NCBI RefSeq assembly: GCF_005221305.1
Contig: NZ_CP039887.1
Span: 1,116,001 to 1,180,000 of the forward strand
Reading direction: 5' to 3'
Length of the DNA stretch: 64,000 bases
DNA from: Neisseria subflava
GTDB taxonomy: Bacteria; Pseudomonadota; Gammaproteobacteria; Burkholderiales; Neisseriaceae
Made by a program: the position numbers and the translations under genes. The notes below the pieces were generated by a model. That model did no database searches. It saw only the letters and a program-made list of their open reading frames with translations, and was not told the origin of the DNA. Below are positions 7,878-16,421 of the stretch, one piece after another (position 1 is the first letter of the stretch; the number at the start of each line of letters is the position of its first letter).

Positions 7878-9284
7878 TCAAGCCTGTTTCAGTTTTGCAT
7901 CGGCATCACGCAATGCAGTACGCAGACCTTCCTCGATAACCGGATGGTAGAACGGCATATCCAGCATTTGCGGAATCGTCATCTTCATTTGATGCGCCCA
8001 AGCCATCAAGTGTGCCAAATGTTCGGCAGCAGGGCCGACAACTTCCGCACCAATGAAACGGCCGGTCGCTTTCTCAGCATACAAACGCATATGGCCTTTG
8101 TTGACCAACATAACGCGGCTGCGGCCTTGATTTCGGAAGGAAACCTCGCCGATGACAAACTCATCAGGCTGATATTTCGCCGTAACTTGCGCGTATTTCA
8201 AGCCGATAGTGGCAATTTGCGGACTGGTGAATACCACGCCGATTACGCTACGGCGCAAACCGCCCTCAATATTCGGGAAAATAGCGGCATTGTGGCCGGC
8301 AATTTTGCCTTGGTCGGAAGCTTCATGCAGCAGAGGCAATTGATTGGACGCATCGCCTGCGATAAAGATATGCGGAATGCTGGTTTGCATGGTCAACGGA
8401 TCGGCAACAGGCACGCCACGCGCATCTTTTTCGATATTCAGGTTTTCCAAACCGATATTGTCCACGTTCGGACGGCGACCGGCGGCAGCCAAAGCATATT
8501 CGGCATGGAACACACCTTTTTCGCCATCTTGTTCCCAATGAACTTCAACATTACCTTCTGCATCCAATTTGACTTCGGTTTTGGCATCCAAATGCAAAGT
8601 CAACTCTTCACCAAAAACGGTTTTGGCTTCTTCAGCGACAACAGGATCGGAAATACCGCCAATCGCACCGGCTACGCCAAAAATCTCAACTTTTACGCCC
8701 AAACGGTGCAAAGCCTGACCCAACTCTAAGCCGATTACGCCAGGGCCGAACACGGCCACACTCTTAGGCAAGGTATCCCAAGAAAAAACATCATCGTTCA
8801 CAATCAAGCGATCGCCTAAAACTTCCCACTGTGGGAAAATCACAGGGCGCGAACCGGTGGCAATCACAAAACTTTTTGCAGTAATTTGAGTGTGGTCATC
8901 AATTTGGACGGTGTGTTCATCAACAAATTTTGCCGTACCCATAATACGCTTGTCGGCAGGCCACTCTTCTACATCGCTGACTACAAAACCGACAAAACGG
9001 TCGCGTTCGGACTTCACGCGGTGCATGACTTCTTCGCCGTTTACCGTTACGCTGTCTTTATCCAAATGTACGCCAAACGGATCGGTATGCAGAGCATGAT
9101 GGCGCGCTTCCGCAGCCGCAATCAGCAATTTGGACGGCATGCAGCCGACACGTGCACAAGTTGTTCCGAATACATTGTTTTCAATCAGGTAAACATTGTC
9201 TGTATGAAGTCGGGCATTGCGAAATGCGCCCATACCGGCTGTACCGCCACCCAGTACTACCACATCTGCTTGAATCTTTTTCAT
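7878..9284 (-). CDS. Dihydrolipoyl dehydrogenase-type flavoprotein disulfide reductase
   Basis: A 468-residue FAD/NAD(P)H disulfide oxidoreductase of the class I pyridine-nucleotide family. The FAD-binding GGGTAG lies at 12-17 and the redox-active disulfide C43/C48 in GTTCARVGCMPSK. A second dinucleotide fold (VFGPGVIGLELG) follows, then the AGD box (HIFIAGDAS) and the C-terminal dimer domain with the catalytic His-Glu pair (FYHPVIEEGLR). The sequence is closer to dihydrolipoyl dehydrogenases than to classical glutathione reductase, but it lacks a lipoyl domain and sits away from 2-oxoacid dehydrogenase genes. Directly upstream on the same strand is a peroxiredoxin-glutaredoxin hybrid. The corresponding gonococcal pair is described as prx-gor under OxyR control, so a role in regenerating thiol for peroxide removal is plausible. 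The true electron acceptor is not settled by sequence. Confidence 0.9.
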   Translation of the reverse strand: MKKIQADVVVLGGGTAGMGAFRNARLHTDNVYLIENNVFGTTCARVGCMPSKLLIAAAEARHHALHTDPFGVHLDKDSVTVNGEEVMHRVKSERDRFVGFVVSDVEEWPADKRIMGTAKFVDEHTVQIDDHTQITAKSFVIATGSRPVIFPQWEVLGDRLIVNDDVFSWDTLPKSVAVFGPGVIGLELGQALHRLGVKVEIFGVAGAIGGISDPVVAEEAKTVFGEELTLHLDAKTEVKLDAEGNVEVHWEQDGEKGVFHAEYALAAAGRRPNVDNIGLENLNIEKDARGVPVADPLTMQTSIPHIFIAGDASNQLPLLHEASDQGKIAGHNAAIFPNIEGGLRRSVIGVVFTSPQIATIGLKYAQVTAKYQPDEFVIGEVSFRNQGRSRVMLVNKGHMRLYAEKATGRFIGAEVVGPAAEHLAHLMAWAHQMKMTIPQMLDMPFYHPVIEEGLRTALRDADAKLKQA

Positions 9285-9433
9285 ATTTTATCCTTACTGT
9301 CTATATCCAAACCGATATTGCCATCAGGTTATCCGTTTTCAGACGGCCTAAACTTCATAAACTATCAAAATCTAAAAATTAATAGCCAATACCTAAATAT
9401 CGATTTAAAACAATAATCTCAAATTCTACTTGT

Positions 9434-9491
9434 AAATATAGAGTTATTCAGAACGCCGATTTGCAAACGTCGTTTGAATAACTCTATATTT
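9434..9491. repeat. 58-bp near-palindrome with 17-bp perfect arms
   Basis: Arms at 9434-9450 and 9475-9491 (core TATAGAGTTATTCA) are perfect complements. The 24-base centre continues the pairing imperfectly (AACGCCG against CGTCGTT). It holds no uptake sequence. It lies between the peroxiredoxin and the reductase genes and could be a transcript-processing hairpin or a small non-autonomous mobile element. Its ends share only TATAG with Correia elements. Confidence 0.75.
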
Positions 9492-9500
9492 GGGTCTTTC

Positions 9501-9522
9501 AGACGGCCTTTTCAAGCCGTCT
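9501..9522 (-). terminator. Short uptake-sequence stem after the peroxiredoxin gene
   Basis: AGACGGC and GCCGTCT around an 8-base loop, 16 bases past the peroxiredoxin stop codon. It would weaken, not necessarily block, read-through into the reductase gene. Confidence 0.5.
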
Positions 9523-9537
9523 TAAGCATACAGGCAA

Positions 9538-10275
9538 TTAGTTTTTAGCCAAGTAAGCTTCCAAGTCTTCGCTGCCGCCGATGTATTTGCCGCCGATGAA
9601 TACTTGAGGAGCAGTCATCTTGCCGGTAATAGCGCGTACGGAAGTAACAGTTGCATCTTTGCCCAATACGATTTCTTCGTAAGACAAGCCTTTGTCTTGC
9701 AGAGCTTTTTTAGCTTTAGCACAGAATTGGCAGCCAGGTTTGGTGAAGATGGCAACGGACTCTTGAGCTTTCCACTCAGGAGCGATATATTTCAACATAG
9801 TGTCAGCGTCAGACACTTTGAAAGGATCGCCTGGTTCTTCAGGTTCGATAAACATTTTTTCAACCACGCCGTCGTTAACCAGCATGGAGTAACGCCAAGA
9901 GCGTTTACCGAAGCCCAAGTCTTCTTTGCCAACCAACATGCCCATGCCTTCAGTGAATTCACCGTTGCCATCAGGAATCATGTAGATGTTGTCAGCTTCT
10001 TCTTCAGCAGCCCAAGCGTTCATTACGAAAGTGTCGTTTACAGATACGCAGTAGATTGCGTCAACACCGTTTTCTTTGAACGCGCCAAACAATTCGTTGT
10101 AGCGTGGCAGATGAGAAGAAGAGCAAGTTGGAGTAAATGCGCCAGGCAGAGAGAACACGACTACTTTTTTGCCTTTGAACAAATCATCAGTAGAAACATC
10201 TTTCCAAGTGTCGCCAACGCGAGTGCGGAATACTACGGAAGGTACTTTTTGACCGGTACGATCTTGCAAAGCCAT
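9538..10275 (-). CDS. prx: Peroxiredoxin-glutaredoxin hybrid protein
   Basis: A 245-residue fusion of a Prx5-type peroxiredoxin (about 1-165) with the peroxidatic cysteine C51 in FTPTCSSSHLPRY, and a C-terminal glutaredoxin domain (about 172-245) with the CxxC C182/C185 in KPGCQFCAKAKK and the TAPQVFIGG cis-proline loop. Such hybrids, first described in Haemophilus and relatives, reduce hydrogen and alkyl peroxides with glutathione as donor, the glutaredoxin domain recycling the peroxiredoxin. TAAGGAG lies at good distance before the ATG. In gonococcus the homologue is induced by peroxide through OxyR; the upstream region here holds scattered ATAG/CTAT boxes but not a full four-box site. The disulfide reductase downstream on the same strand may be its partner. 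Confidence 0.95.
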   Translation of the reverse strand: MALQDRTGQKVPSVVFRTRVGDTWKDVSTDDLFKGKKVVVFSLPGAFTPTCSSSHLPRYNELFGAFKENGVDAIYCVSVNDTFVMNAWAAEEEADNIYMIPDGNGEFTEGMGMLVGKEDLGFGKRSWRYSMLVNDGVVEKMFIEPEEPGDPFKVSDADTMLKYIAPEWKAQESVAIFTKPGCQFCAKAKKALQDKGLSYEEIVLGKDATVTSVRAITGKMTAPQVFIGGKYIGGSEDLEAYLAKN

Positions 10276-10337
10276 TTTTAAGCTCCTTAAAAATTCGGGT
10301 TTGAGAAATGAATCAATGCTTGCATTCTAATGCAGGC

Positions 10338-10389
10338 CTATCGATTTGTATAATTTATAGTTCAAATAATATTAATTATATTAAACTAT
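10338..10389 (-). promoter_or_regulatory. Promoter region of the peroxiredoxin gene with ATAG/CTAT boxes
   Basis: An AT-rich stretch with CTAT at 10338-10341, ATAG at 10357-10360 and CTAT at 10386-10389. OxyR sites are built from ATAG-N7-CTAT units; here the spacing does not fit a complete site. The OxyR link rests on what is known for gonococcal prx. Confidence 0.3.
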
Positions 10390-10463
10390 CAATTCAATTA
10401 AACCGAAAACAGCTGTTTCTTTAAATGGAGGCCGTCTGAAATAAAACAAGTACCTGACTGAAA

Positions 10464-11249
10464 TTATTTTTTAGGTAAGGGCTGAACGGGAGAATCCGAA
10501 GCCACAATTTCACCGATGGCTGTTTCCGCAATATCCTTCAAAACATAGCGGTCTTTATCCGGCATGTCTGTCGGTTTGTATTGAGGCGAGAAATCCAAAC
10601 GGATACGGATTTTCTTCATAGAAACAATACGCCATAAAGACTGAAACAGGTTTACCTCCGCATAGGATGGCAGATCCGTCCGTTGTCCTTCGCCATCATA
10701 ATATCGCAAAGTTACTGCCTGAATCGGCGCTTTCGCATCAATAGCCGATTGAAACAGGGCTGCTTTAAACGGCAAAATACCCAAGCCAGAAGAAGTGCGT
10801 GCCTCGGGAAAGAAACTGACATTTTGCCCTGCTTTCAATGCCGCACAAATCGCCTGATTAATCGGCTCGATATCACGGCGGGAATTGCGCTTAATAAACA
10901 CCGTGCCGGCATTTTTACCCATTTTCCCCAAAACCGGCCAGCCGCTAATTTCCTGTTTCGCAATAAAACTGCTCGGATAAACGGCACTCATGGCAAAAAT
11001 ATCCAACCAAGACACATGATTGGCCACCACCAAAGTACCGCTCACATTTCCTTGCGGCGGTACGCCGATTTCCAATTCGATATCCAAAGCATCCAACGCA
11101 CCTTTTCCCAAAACAACCACAGCGTGATTGCGTTCCTCTGCATTGTTGCCATCGATGGCACGCAAATCCCGACCGGTTCTGAATAACCAAGCTGCCAAAC
11201 GGCAAAGTCTGCCCAGTCGTTTAAAAAAAGGAGCTTTTTGTTTAGACAT
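10464..11249 (-). CDS. nlaB: 1-acyl-sn-glycerol-3-phosphate acyltransferase (PlsC family)
   Basis: A 261-residue lysophosphatidic acid acyltransferase that adds the second acyl chain in phosphatidic acid synthesis at the inner membrane. The HX4D catalytic box is NHVSWLD with H78 and D83; the glycerophosphate-binding region reads GTVFIKRNSRRD and FPEARTSSG. The N-terminal third is amphipathic with a short hydrophobic stretch. Neisseria carries two such enzymes, NlaA and NlaB; the neighbourhood with mutM, a methyltransferase and the LysM transglycosylase matches my memory of the nlaB locus, hence the symbol, which is less certain than the function. The mutM gene lies upstream on the same strand. 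Confidence 0.85.
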   Translation of the reverse strand: MSKQKAPFFKRLGRLCRLAAWLFRTGRDLRAIDGNNAEERNHAVVVLGKGALDALDIELEIGVPPQGNVSGTLVVANHVSWLDIFAMSAVYPSSFIAKQEISGWPVLGKMGKNAGTVFIKRNSRRDIEPINQAICAALKAGQNVSFFPEARTSSGLGILPFKAALFQSAIDAKAPIQAVTLRYYDGEGQRTDLPSYAEVNLFQSLWRIVSMKKIRIRLDFSPQYKPTDMPDKDRYVLKDIAETAIGEIVASDSPVQPLPKK

Positions 11250-11277
11250 AAAATTTCTTCTGTATTGTGTTCATTAT

Positions 11278-11313
11278 TTTCAGACGGCCTCTGACATTTA
11301 AGGCCGTCTGAAA
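11278..11313 (-). terminator. Inverted uptake-sequence stem after mutM
   Basis: TTTCAGACGGCCT and AGGCCGTCTGAAA around a 10-base loop, starting directly at the mutM stop codon. Confidence 0.65.
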
Positions 11314-12141
11314 CTATTTCTGGCAATTTGGACAATAAAATGTTCCACGCTGCCCCAAAGTTTCTTTAAAAATCAGCCCGCCACATTGGACACAAGGCTC
11401 ATTGTGGCGGCCATAGACCGTATACTCCTGCTGAAAGTAGCCGCTTTTTCCATCGCTATTAACGAAGTCTCGCAGCGTACTGCCGCCGGTTTCAATCGCC
11501 CTTTGCAGAACCGCTTTAACGGTTTCCACCAATAATGCGCATTCTTTTTTGGTCAGCTTATTCGCCGGACGCAATGGCGAAATACCTGCCTTAAACAGAC
11601 TTTCATTCGCATAAATATTGCCAACGCCAACCACCACCGCATTATCCATCAGCGCTAATTTAACTGCTCGCTTTTGGTTTTTCAATTTCTGATACAGGTA
11701 ATTTGCATCAAAATCGTCCGAGAGCGGCTCCGGCCCCAGTTTTTCCAACAGCGGATGATGCTCGGCAATACCCTCATACCACAATACCGCACCAAATTTA
11801 CGCGGATCGTGATAACGCAATACGGTACCGTCATCAAATACAAAATCCAAATGATCGTGTTTATCTGGTGTGGCGATACGCTCATCATCGGCGGTAAAAA
11901 TCCGCAAACTGCCGGACATACCTAAATGAATAAGTAAAATACCTGTTTCAAAAGTAATAATCAAATACTTCGCACGACGGTTGCATGCCAAAATTTTGCG
12001 CCCGGCCAAAATTTGCGCCAAGTTTGGATGGATAGGCCATCTCAATTTAGACTGGCGAATAATGACTTTTTCTATCTTCTTGCCATCAATATGCGGCGCG
12101 ATTCCGCGTAAAGTCGTCTCCACTTCAGGTAATTCAGGCAT
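11314..12141 (-). CDS. mutM: Formamidopyrimidine-DNA glycosylase
   Basis: A bifunctional glycosylase/AP lyase of 275 residues that excises 8-oxoguanine and ring-opened purines. The start is set at the second of two adjacent ATG codons so that the protein begins MPELPEVE: Pro2, exposed after Met removal, is the catalytic nucleophile and Glu3 follows, as the family demands. The middle carries the helix-two-turn-helix region (ANESLFKAGISPLRPA). The C-terminus holds a zinc finger, with CVQCGG and CPNC supplying the four cysteines. It sits between the methyltransferase and nlaB on the minus strand, with an uptake-sequence stem after it. Confidence 0.97.
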   Translation of the reverse strand: MPELPEVETTLRGIAPHIDGKKIEKVIIRQSKLRWPIHPNLAQILAGRKILACNRRAKYLIITFETGILLIHLGMSGSLRIFTADDERIATPDKHDHLDFVFDDGTVLRYHDPRKFGAVLWYEGIAEHHPLLEKLGPEPLSDDFDANYLYQKLKNQKRAVKLALMDNAVVVGVGNIYANESLFKAGISPLRPANKLTKKECALLVETVKAVLQRAIETGGSTLRDFVNSDGKSGYFQQEYTVYGRHNEPCVQCGGLIFKETLGQRGTFYCPNCQK

Positions 12142-12178
12142 CATTATTCTCCAAATCCATATATAGGCCGTCTGAAAA

Positions 12179-12838
12179 CTATTCGGTCAAACGCGCCGTA
12201 CTTAAAGCAACCGTATTGCCATCGAATGCAGATTCCAATTCAGGCAAAGGATGGACACCAATTAAATGTCTCGTTAAAACCACACCATAAACCGCCGCAC
12301 ATTGAGGCCACCACCTATCCCCCGCCTTTTCCATAAACCGCCAAAACCGCAAAGCAGATGGCGAATTCACAGCAGGCAGATAATCCATAAACTGCCCATA
12401 TTCCATTTCAAAACCAATAGCGGCAATTTTTCGTTTCAACTCAGCCAGCGCCAAGCATTGAGATTTCATAGGCAATCTTTTGCCATCAAACCACGAGCTC
12501 AATCCCCACAAAGATTTAGGGTTAAATCCCGTCAAAATCAACCTGCCCTCGGGTTTTAATATCCTAAATGCCTCTTGCAACACCAAATCGGCAGATGAAA
12601 TTTCCAAAAGATGGGGCATCAATAATACATCCACAGAATGCGTTTCAAATGCCAACATTTCAGCATCCATCCGCACATCGCGCGGCACCACAATCATATT
12701 TTCAGACGGCCTCTGCCATATACCGCCTAATTGAACTGCCACTTGGCCATTCAAATATTGCAAATGCCGTCTGAAAAAATCCGCCTCTTTTTGAGCAAGA
12801 TATTGTCCCATTGGCGTTTGCATAAAAAAAACTTCCAT
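12179..12838 (-). CDS. Class I SAM-dependent methyltransferase-like protein
   Basis: A 219-residue protein with the central part of a type 11 methyltransferase fold: SVDVLLMPHLLEIS (motif II region), ILKPEGRLILTGFNP (post-motif III) and a C-terminal helical region. The usual glycine-rich SAM loop (VLDLGCGxG) is poorly kept: the corresponding segment reads VAVQLGGIWQ. The family includes E. coli YafS-like proteins of unknown substrate. The first ATG is used because GGGGAG stands eight bases ahead of it. The stop codon is 37 bases from mutM, so the two may share a transcript. The substrate is unknown, and an altered or lost SAM site cannot be excluded. Confidence 0.7.
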   Translation of the reverse strand: MEVFFMQTPMGQYLAQKEADFFRRHLQYLNGQVAVQLGGIWQRPSENMIVVPRDVRMDAEMLAFETHSVDVLLMPHLLEISSADLVLQEAFRILKPEGRLILTGFNPKSLWGLSSWFDGKRLPMKSQCLALAELKRKIAAIGFEMEYGQFMDYLPAVNSPSALRFWRFMEKAGDRWWPQCAAVYGVVLTRHLIGVHPLPELESAFDGNTVALSTARLTE

Positions 12839-12994
12839 TAAAGACTCCCCTATGCATTCTGGCTTGTGTGACAGAATTTTAACACCACGGCCACATCATA
12901 CAAGCAAATTCCCTGCTCGACTTGACGTTTGAATGCTGAAACGATACCATCGAAAAGACGAAATTTTATTATATATTTGATAACTCTATTTACT

Positions 12995-15103
12995 ATGGCA
13001 AAACTAAAAACCATCGCTCTGACCGTTTCAAGCCTGTCGGCAGTTTCCGCCACAGCCTACGCGCAAAACGCCACGCCCAACCAAGTCGGCATGGCCATGA
13101 TGCGCCTCAACTCCGCCCTGCTCGACCAAGCCAAAGCACAAACCTTCGGCTCTGGCAGCTTGTGGGCATCATTGCGTAAAGACTTCCGCATCAACGAAGT
13201 CAACACAGAACTGGTTCGCCGCCATGAAAACAAATTTGCTGCAAACAGTGCATATTTCGACCGCACCATCTCCCGCAGCAAACCTTATATGTACCATATT
13301 GCCAATGAAGTTAAAAAACGCAATATGCCTGCTGAAATCGCTTTGCTGCCTTTCATTGAAAGCGCATTCGTGACCAAAGCCAAATCACACGTCGGCGCAT
13401 CCGGCCTGTGGCAATTTATGCCGGCTACCGGCCGCCACTTCGGCTTGGAAAAAACGCCTTTGTATGACGGCCGCCACGACGTTTACGCCGCTACCGATGC
13501 CGCATTGAACTACCTACAATACTTGCACGGTATGTTCGGCGACTGGTCTTTGGCCCTTGCCGCTTACAACTGGGGCGAAGGTAACGTCGGCCGCGCCGTA
13601 AACCGTGCCCGTGCGCAAGGTTTGGAGCCGACATACGAAAACCTACGTATGCCGAATGAAACACGCAACTACGTTCCAAAACTTTTGGCCGTCCGCAACA
13701 TCGTTGCCAACCCGCAAACTTTCGGCATGAATATCAGCGAAATCAGCAATCAACCGTATTTCAAATCTGTCAGCATCGACAAACCTATTGATAACAGCAC
13801 AATCGCTCGCTTTGCAAACATCAGCGAAAGCGAACTGTTGGCACTCAACCCAGGTTTCAATGCCCCAGTATTTATCCCTAAAAACAACCGTCGTCTGTTG
13901 TTGCCAGTTTCTGCGGTTTCTGCATTTGAGAAAAACTACCGCAATGCCAATCCAGATACCCTGATGTCTTGGGATATTTATACCTCTTTGGGCAACAAAA
14001 AACTTAATGCCATTGCTAACGATACCGGCATGAGTGTAGCCGAACTCAAACGCCTCAATAGCCTGAGCGGCAGTGCCATTTCTGAAGGTCGCAGCATTTT
14101 GGTGGCTAAAAACTCAGCTACCCAAAGTCAAGATATCATTAACTTTATCGACAAAGACAATACGCCGGATACTTACCAATCCAATATGCCGGCCATGTCT
14201 CCGATTATTGCTTCCAACGTAGCAGAACCGGTTAAAGTCGCTCAAAATACCGTGACCAATATTGTTTCTCCTGTTGTTCCACAGTCCAGCAAACCGGTTG
14301 ACTTTATTGCACGCAGCAAAGCTGAAAACGTTACTTCCGTAGCGGTAACAGAAACCAAGGCGCAGCCTCAAGTTGCAAATGCGGATGTAGCCGCCCCTGT
14401 TGTAGCCATGCCCCATACTACTTCTGATCCTGCTGCTACAAATGTTGCAGAAGCACCCAAAGCAGCTATCCCTGCCGACTTGACTGCACCGACTGTTGCC
14501 GCAAACGATGTAGCCCCTGCTCTAGCAGTTGAATCTGTTGCTGCTGCGCCGGTTCAAGAAGAGCATGATGACCTGATGGCTTTGGTACAAAGCCGACCTG
14601 CGGAGGAACCTGCAGCGACTGTCGCTGAAGCAACTCCTGAAGCCAAACAAGTTCAAACTGTTGTCACTGCCGAAAGTGCTCGTGCCGCACGTATCGCAGC
14701 CAATACCGCTAAACAACAACGCCGCATCAATGCGCGTCTTGCCCGTGTAAACGGTCAACAAAACACACAAACTGCAGCACTTGAAGCAGGCACACACCGC
14801 GTGGCAGATGGCGATACGCTGTTTAACATCTCCAAACGTTACAACTTGAGCGTAGCTGATTTGATTATTGCCAACAACATCAAAGGCAACAATATCAAAA
14901 AAGGCCAAATCCTTCGGGTCACAGCTGCTCCTGCAAAAGTCCGCAGCAACCCGATTCAAAACGTTTCCTACACTGTACGCAAAGGCGATACTTTGAACAC
15001 CATCGCCAACCGTTTCAATGTTGATGTTAATGATATCCGCCGTTGGAACCGCAATACCCGTACTGTGACTCCTGGTCAACGTTTGAAACTGATCGGTAGC
15101 TAA
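12995..15103 (+). CDS. mltD: Membrane-bound lytic murein transglycosylase D with LysM domains
   Basis: A 702-residue exported enzyme that cleaves peptidoglycan glycan strands with formation of 1,6-anhydro ends. The start at 12995 gives a clean signal peptide (MAKLKTIALTVSSLSAVSATAYA) and is preferred over an in-frame ATG 22 codons earlier. The SLT domain (about 90-215) has the catalytic E122 in LPFIESAF, then GASGLWQFMPATG and AAYNWGEGNVGRA. A degenerate LysM-like segment lies near residues 320-375, then a long Ala/Val/Pro-rich linker, then two clear LysM repeats at the C-terminus (HRVADGDTLFNISKRYNLS and YTVRKGDTLNTIANRFNVD) that bind glycan. There is no lipobox, unlike E. coli MltD. The neisserial literature name for this type is LtgE. 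Confidence 0.93.
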   Translation: MAKLKTIALTVSSLSAVSATAYAQNATPNQVGMAMMRLNSALLDQAKAQTFGSGSLWASLRKDFRINEVNTELVRRHENKFAANSAYFDRTISRSKPYMYHIANEVKKRNMPAEIALLPFIESAFVTKAKSHVGASGLWQFMPATGRHFGLEKTPLYDGRHDVYAATDAALNYLQYLHGMFGDWSLALAAYNWGEGNVGRAVNRARAQGLEPTYENLRMPNETRNYVPKLLAVRNIVANPQTFGMNISEISNQPYFKSVSIDKPIDNSTIARFANISESELLALNPGFNAPVFIPKNNRRLLLPVSAVSAFEKNYRNANPDTLMSWDIYTSLGNKKLNAIANDTGMSVAELKRLNSLSGSAISEGRSILVAKNSATQSQDIINFIDKDNTPDTYQSNMPAMSPIIASNVAEPVKVAQNTVTNIVSPVVPQSSKPVDFIARSKAENVTSVAVTETKAQPQVANADVAAPVVAMPHTTSDPAATNVAEAPKAAIPADLTAPTVAANDVAPALAVESVAAAPVQEEHDDLMALVQSRPAEEPAATVAEATPEAKQVQTVVTAESARAARIAANTAKQQRRINARLARVNGQQNTQTAALEAGTHRVADGDTLFNISKRYNLSVADLIIANNIKGNNIKKGQILRVTAAPAKVRSNPIQNVSYTVRKGDTLNTIANRFNVDVNDIRRWNRNTRTVTPGQRLKLIGS

Positions 15104-15118
15104 TACTTGCTTCAAAAC

Positions 15119-15149
15119 AAAGGCCGTCTGAAACATTCAGACGGCCTTT
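15119..15149 (+). terminator. Terminator after mltD
   Basis: 14-bp arms of inverted uptake sequence with a 3-base spacer, followed by TTTTCTTT. Confidence 0.9.
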
Positions 15150-15240
15150 TCTTTATGATAAATAATAAATTCAATTTTTAAAAACAAAATAGCTATCTCT
15201 TCAAGCCATAAACATCTATGCAATAACTACCACATAGAAA

Positions 15241-15266
15241 AAAGAGTGTGCAAAAACACACTCTTT
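15241..15266 (-). terminator. Terminator after the ferredoxin-type reductase gene
   Basis: 10-bp stem AAAGAGTGTG/CACACTCTTT with a 6-base loop, followed on the minus strand by three more T. Unlike most terminators here it contains no uptake sequence. Confidence 0.75.
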
Positions 15267-15337
15267 CTCAAACAGATTGCCATCAAATTTTACTCTTAAC
15301 ACCTACATTCAAACATATAAATTCTGTATAAACATGA

Positions 15338-16342
15338 TTATGCCGGTGAAAAAGCATCACAGAAGAAGGCATCTTCCGGTACAGCACATTTTTGAGTCAG
15401 CAAACTTTGCGCACTCTCCGTCATGGCTGGTGACCCGCAAGCATAAACTTCATATTGGCTTAAATCAGGATAATTTTGTGCGGCAACGTTTTGCACGTAC
15501 CCATTCTCCCCTTTCCAATTGGAATCAGGCTTAGAAAGGACAGGCGAGAATTTCGCATTTTTCAGACGGCCTATTAATGCTTCTGCTTCTTCCAATGCGT
15601 ACAAATCCTCCTTCTGACGTGCCCCCCAGTAGAAATGAACCGGACGTTCGCTATTCTGATAAATCAAATCAAGCAAAATGCTGCGGATAGGGGCATAACC
15701 TGTACCCGTTGCCAACAAAACAATCGGTTTATTGCTGTCCTGTTGCAAAGTAAACGTACCCAATGGGCCTTTAACGCGGACAATGCCTTTTTCTTTGATT
15801 TTAGGCTCGGCACCAAAAATCATTTCCGAACATACGCCATTTTCACGTTTACGGATATGCAGCTCCAAAACGCCTTCTTGGTCAGGCGAATTGGCAATGG
15901 AATAGCTGCGGCTGATATTGCCGGGAAGCAGCAAATCAATATATTGTCCGGCATAAAATGCAAATGACGGCGCTTTAGGTAAAGCCAATCTCAACAAAGC
16001 AACATCATGTTTGATTTCAATCGTCTCAATGCGCACAGGCAAAGTGCGCACCGGCAAAGCATTCGGATTAAACCCCGGCACATTGATTTTGAGATCGCTC
16101 TTCGCTGTAGTGCGACACAATAACACTTTGCCCTGCGCTTTTTCTTCTGCGCTAATGGCTTTATCAATATGATCGCCCATTTCAAATTCGCCACTCATCA
16201 ACTCGGCCTTGCATTGTCCGCAGGCACCACTTTTACAAGAATGGGGCAGATTTAAATTTTGACGGGTCGCGGCAGCAAGAACGGTTTCATCCTCGTTTAC
16301 CGTAAATGTGATTTGATCTGATAAGGTAATAGTATGTGTCAT
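15338..16342 (-). CDS. 2Fe-2S ferredoxin-fused flavoprotein reductase (CDP-6-deoxy-glucoseen reductase type)
   Basis: A 334-residue electron-transfer protein. The N-terminal plant-type ferredoxin domain (about 1-90) binds a 2Fe-2S cluster through CKSGACGQC and a later LLCRT cysteine. The C-terminal ferredoxin-NADP reductase domain has the FAD-binding SRSYSIANSP and the NAD(P)-binding ATGTGYAPIRS, ending in YACGSPAMTES. The order ferredoxin-FNR is that of phenol hydroxylase, methane monooxygenase and CDP-6-deoxy-3,4-glucoseen reductases. No oxygenase or sugar-deoxygenation partner is nearby, so its acceptor is unknown. It stands downstream of gatB on the same strand but is separated from it by a terminator. 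Confidence 0.85.
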   Translation of the reverse strand: MTHTITLSDQITFTVNEDETVLAAATRQNLNLPHSCKSGACGQCKAELMSGEFEMGDHIDKAISAEEKAQGKVLLCRTTAKSDLKINVPGFNPNALPVRTLPVRIETIEIKHDVALLRLALPKAPSFAFYAGQYIDLLLPGNISRSYSIANSPDQEGVLELHIRKRENGVCSEMIFGAEPKIKEKGIVRVKGPLGTFTLQQDSNKPIVLLATGTGYAPIRSILLDLIYQNSERPVHFYWGARQKEDLYALEEAEALIGRLKNAKFSPVLSKPDSNWKGENGYVQNVAAQNYPDLSQYEVYACGSPAMTESAQSLLTQKCAVPEDAFFCDAFSPA

Positions 16343-16375
16343 GGTATTTTAGAATAGTTTTAAAATCAAAAATAA

Positions 16376-16411
16376 AGGCCATCTGAAAATAAACCTGTTT
16401 TCAGACGGCCT
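16376..16411 (-). terminator. Terminator after gatB
   Basis: 14-base arms of inverted uptake sequence; one arm is the variant GGCCATCTGAA, which still pairs through a G-T wobble on RNA. It starts 11 bases after the gatB stop. Confidence 0.75.
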
Positions 16412-16421
16412 GTCCTATCTA

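Noticed and set aside
9434..9491. Correia repeat enclosed element
   Set aside because: Only the outer TATAG agrees; the expected GTGGATTAA-type terminal sequence is missing.
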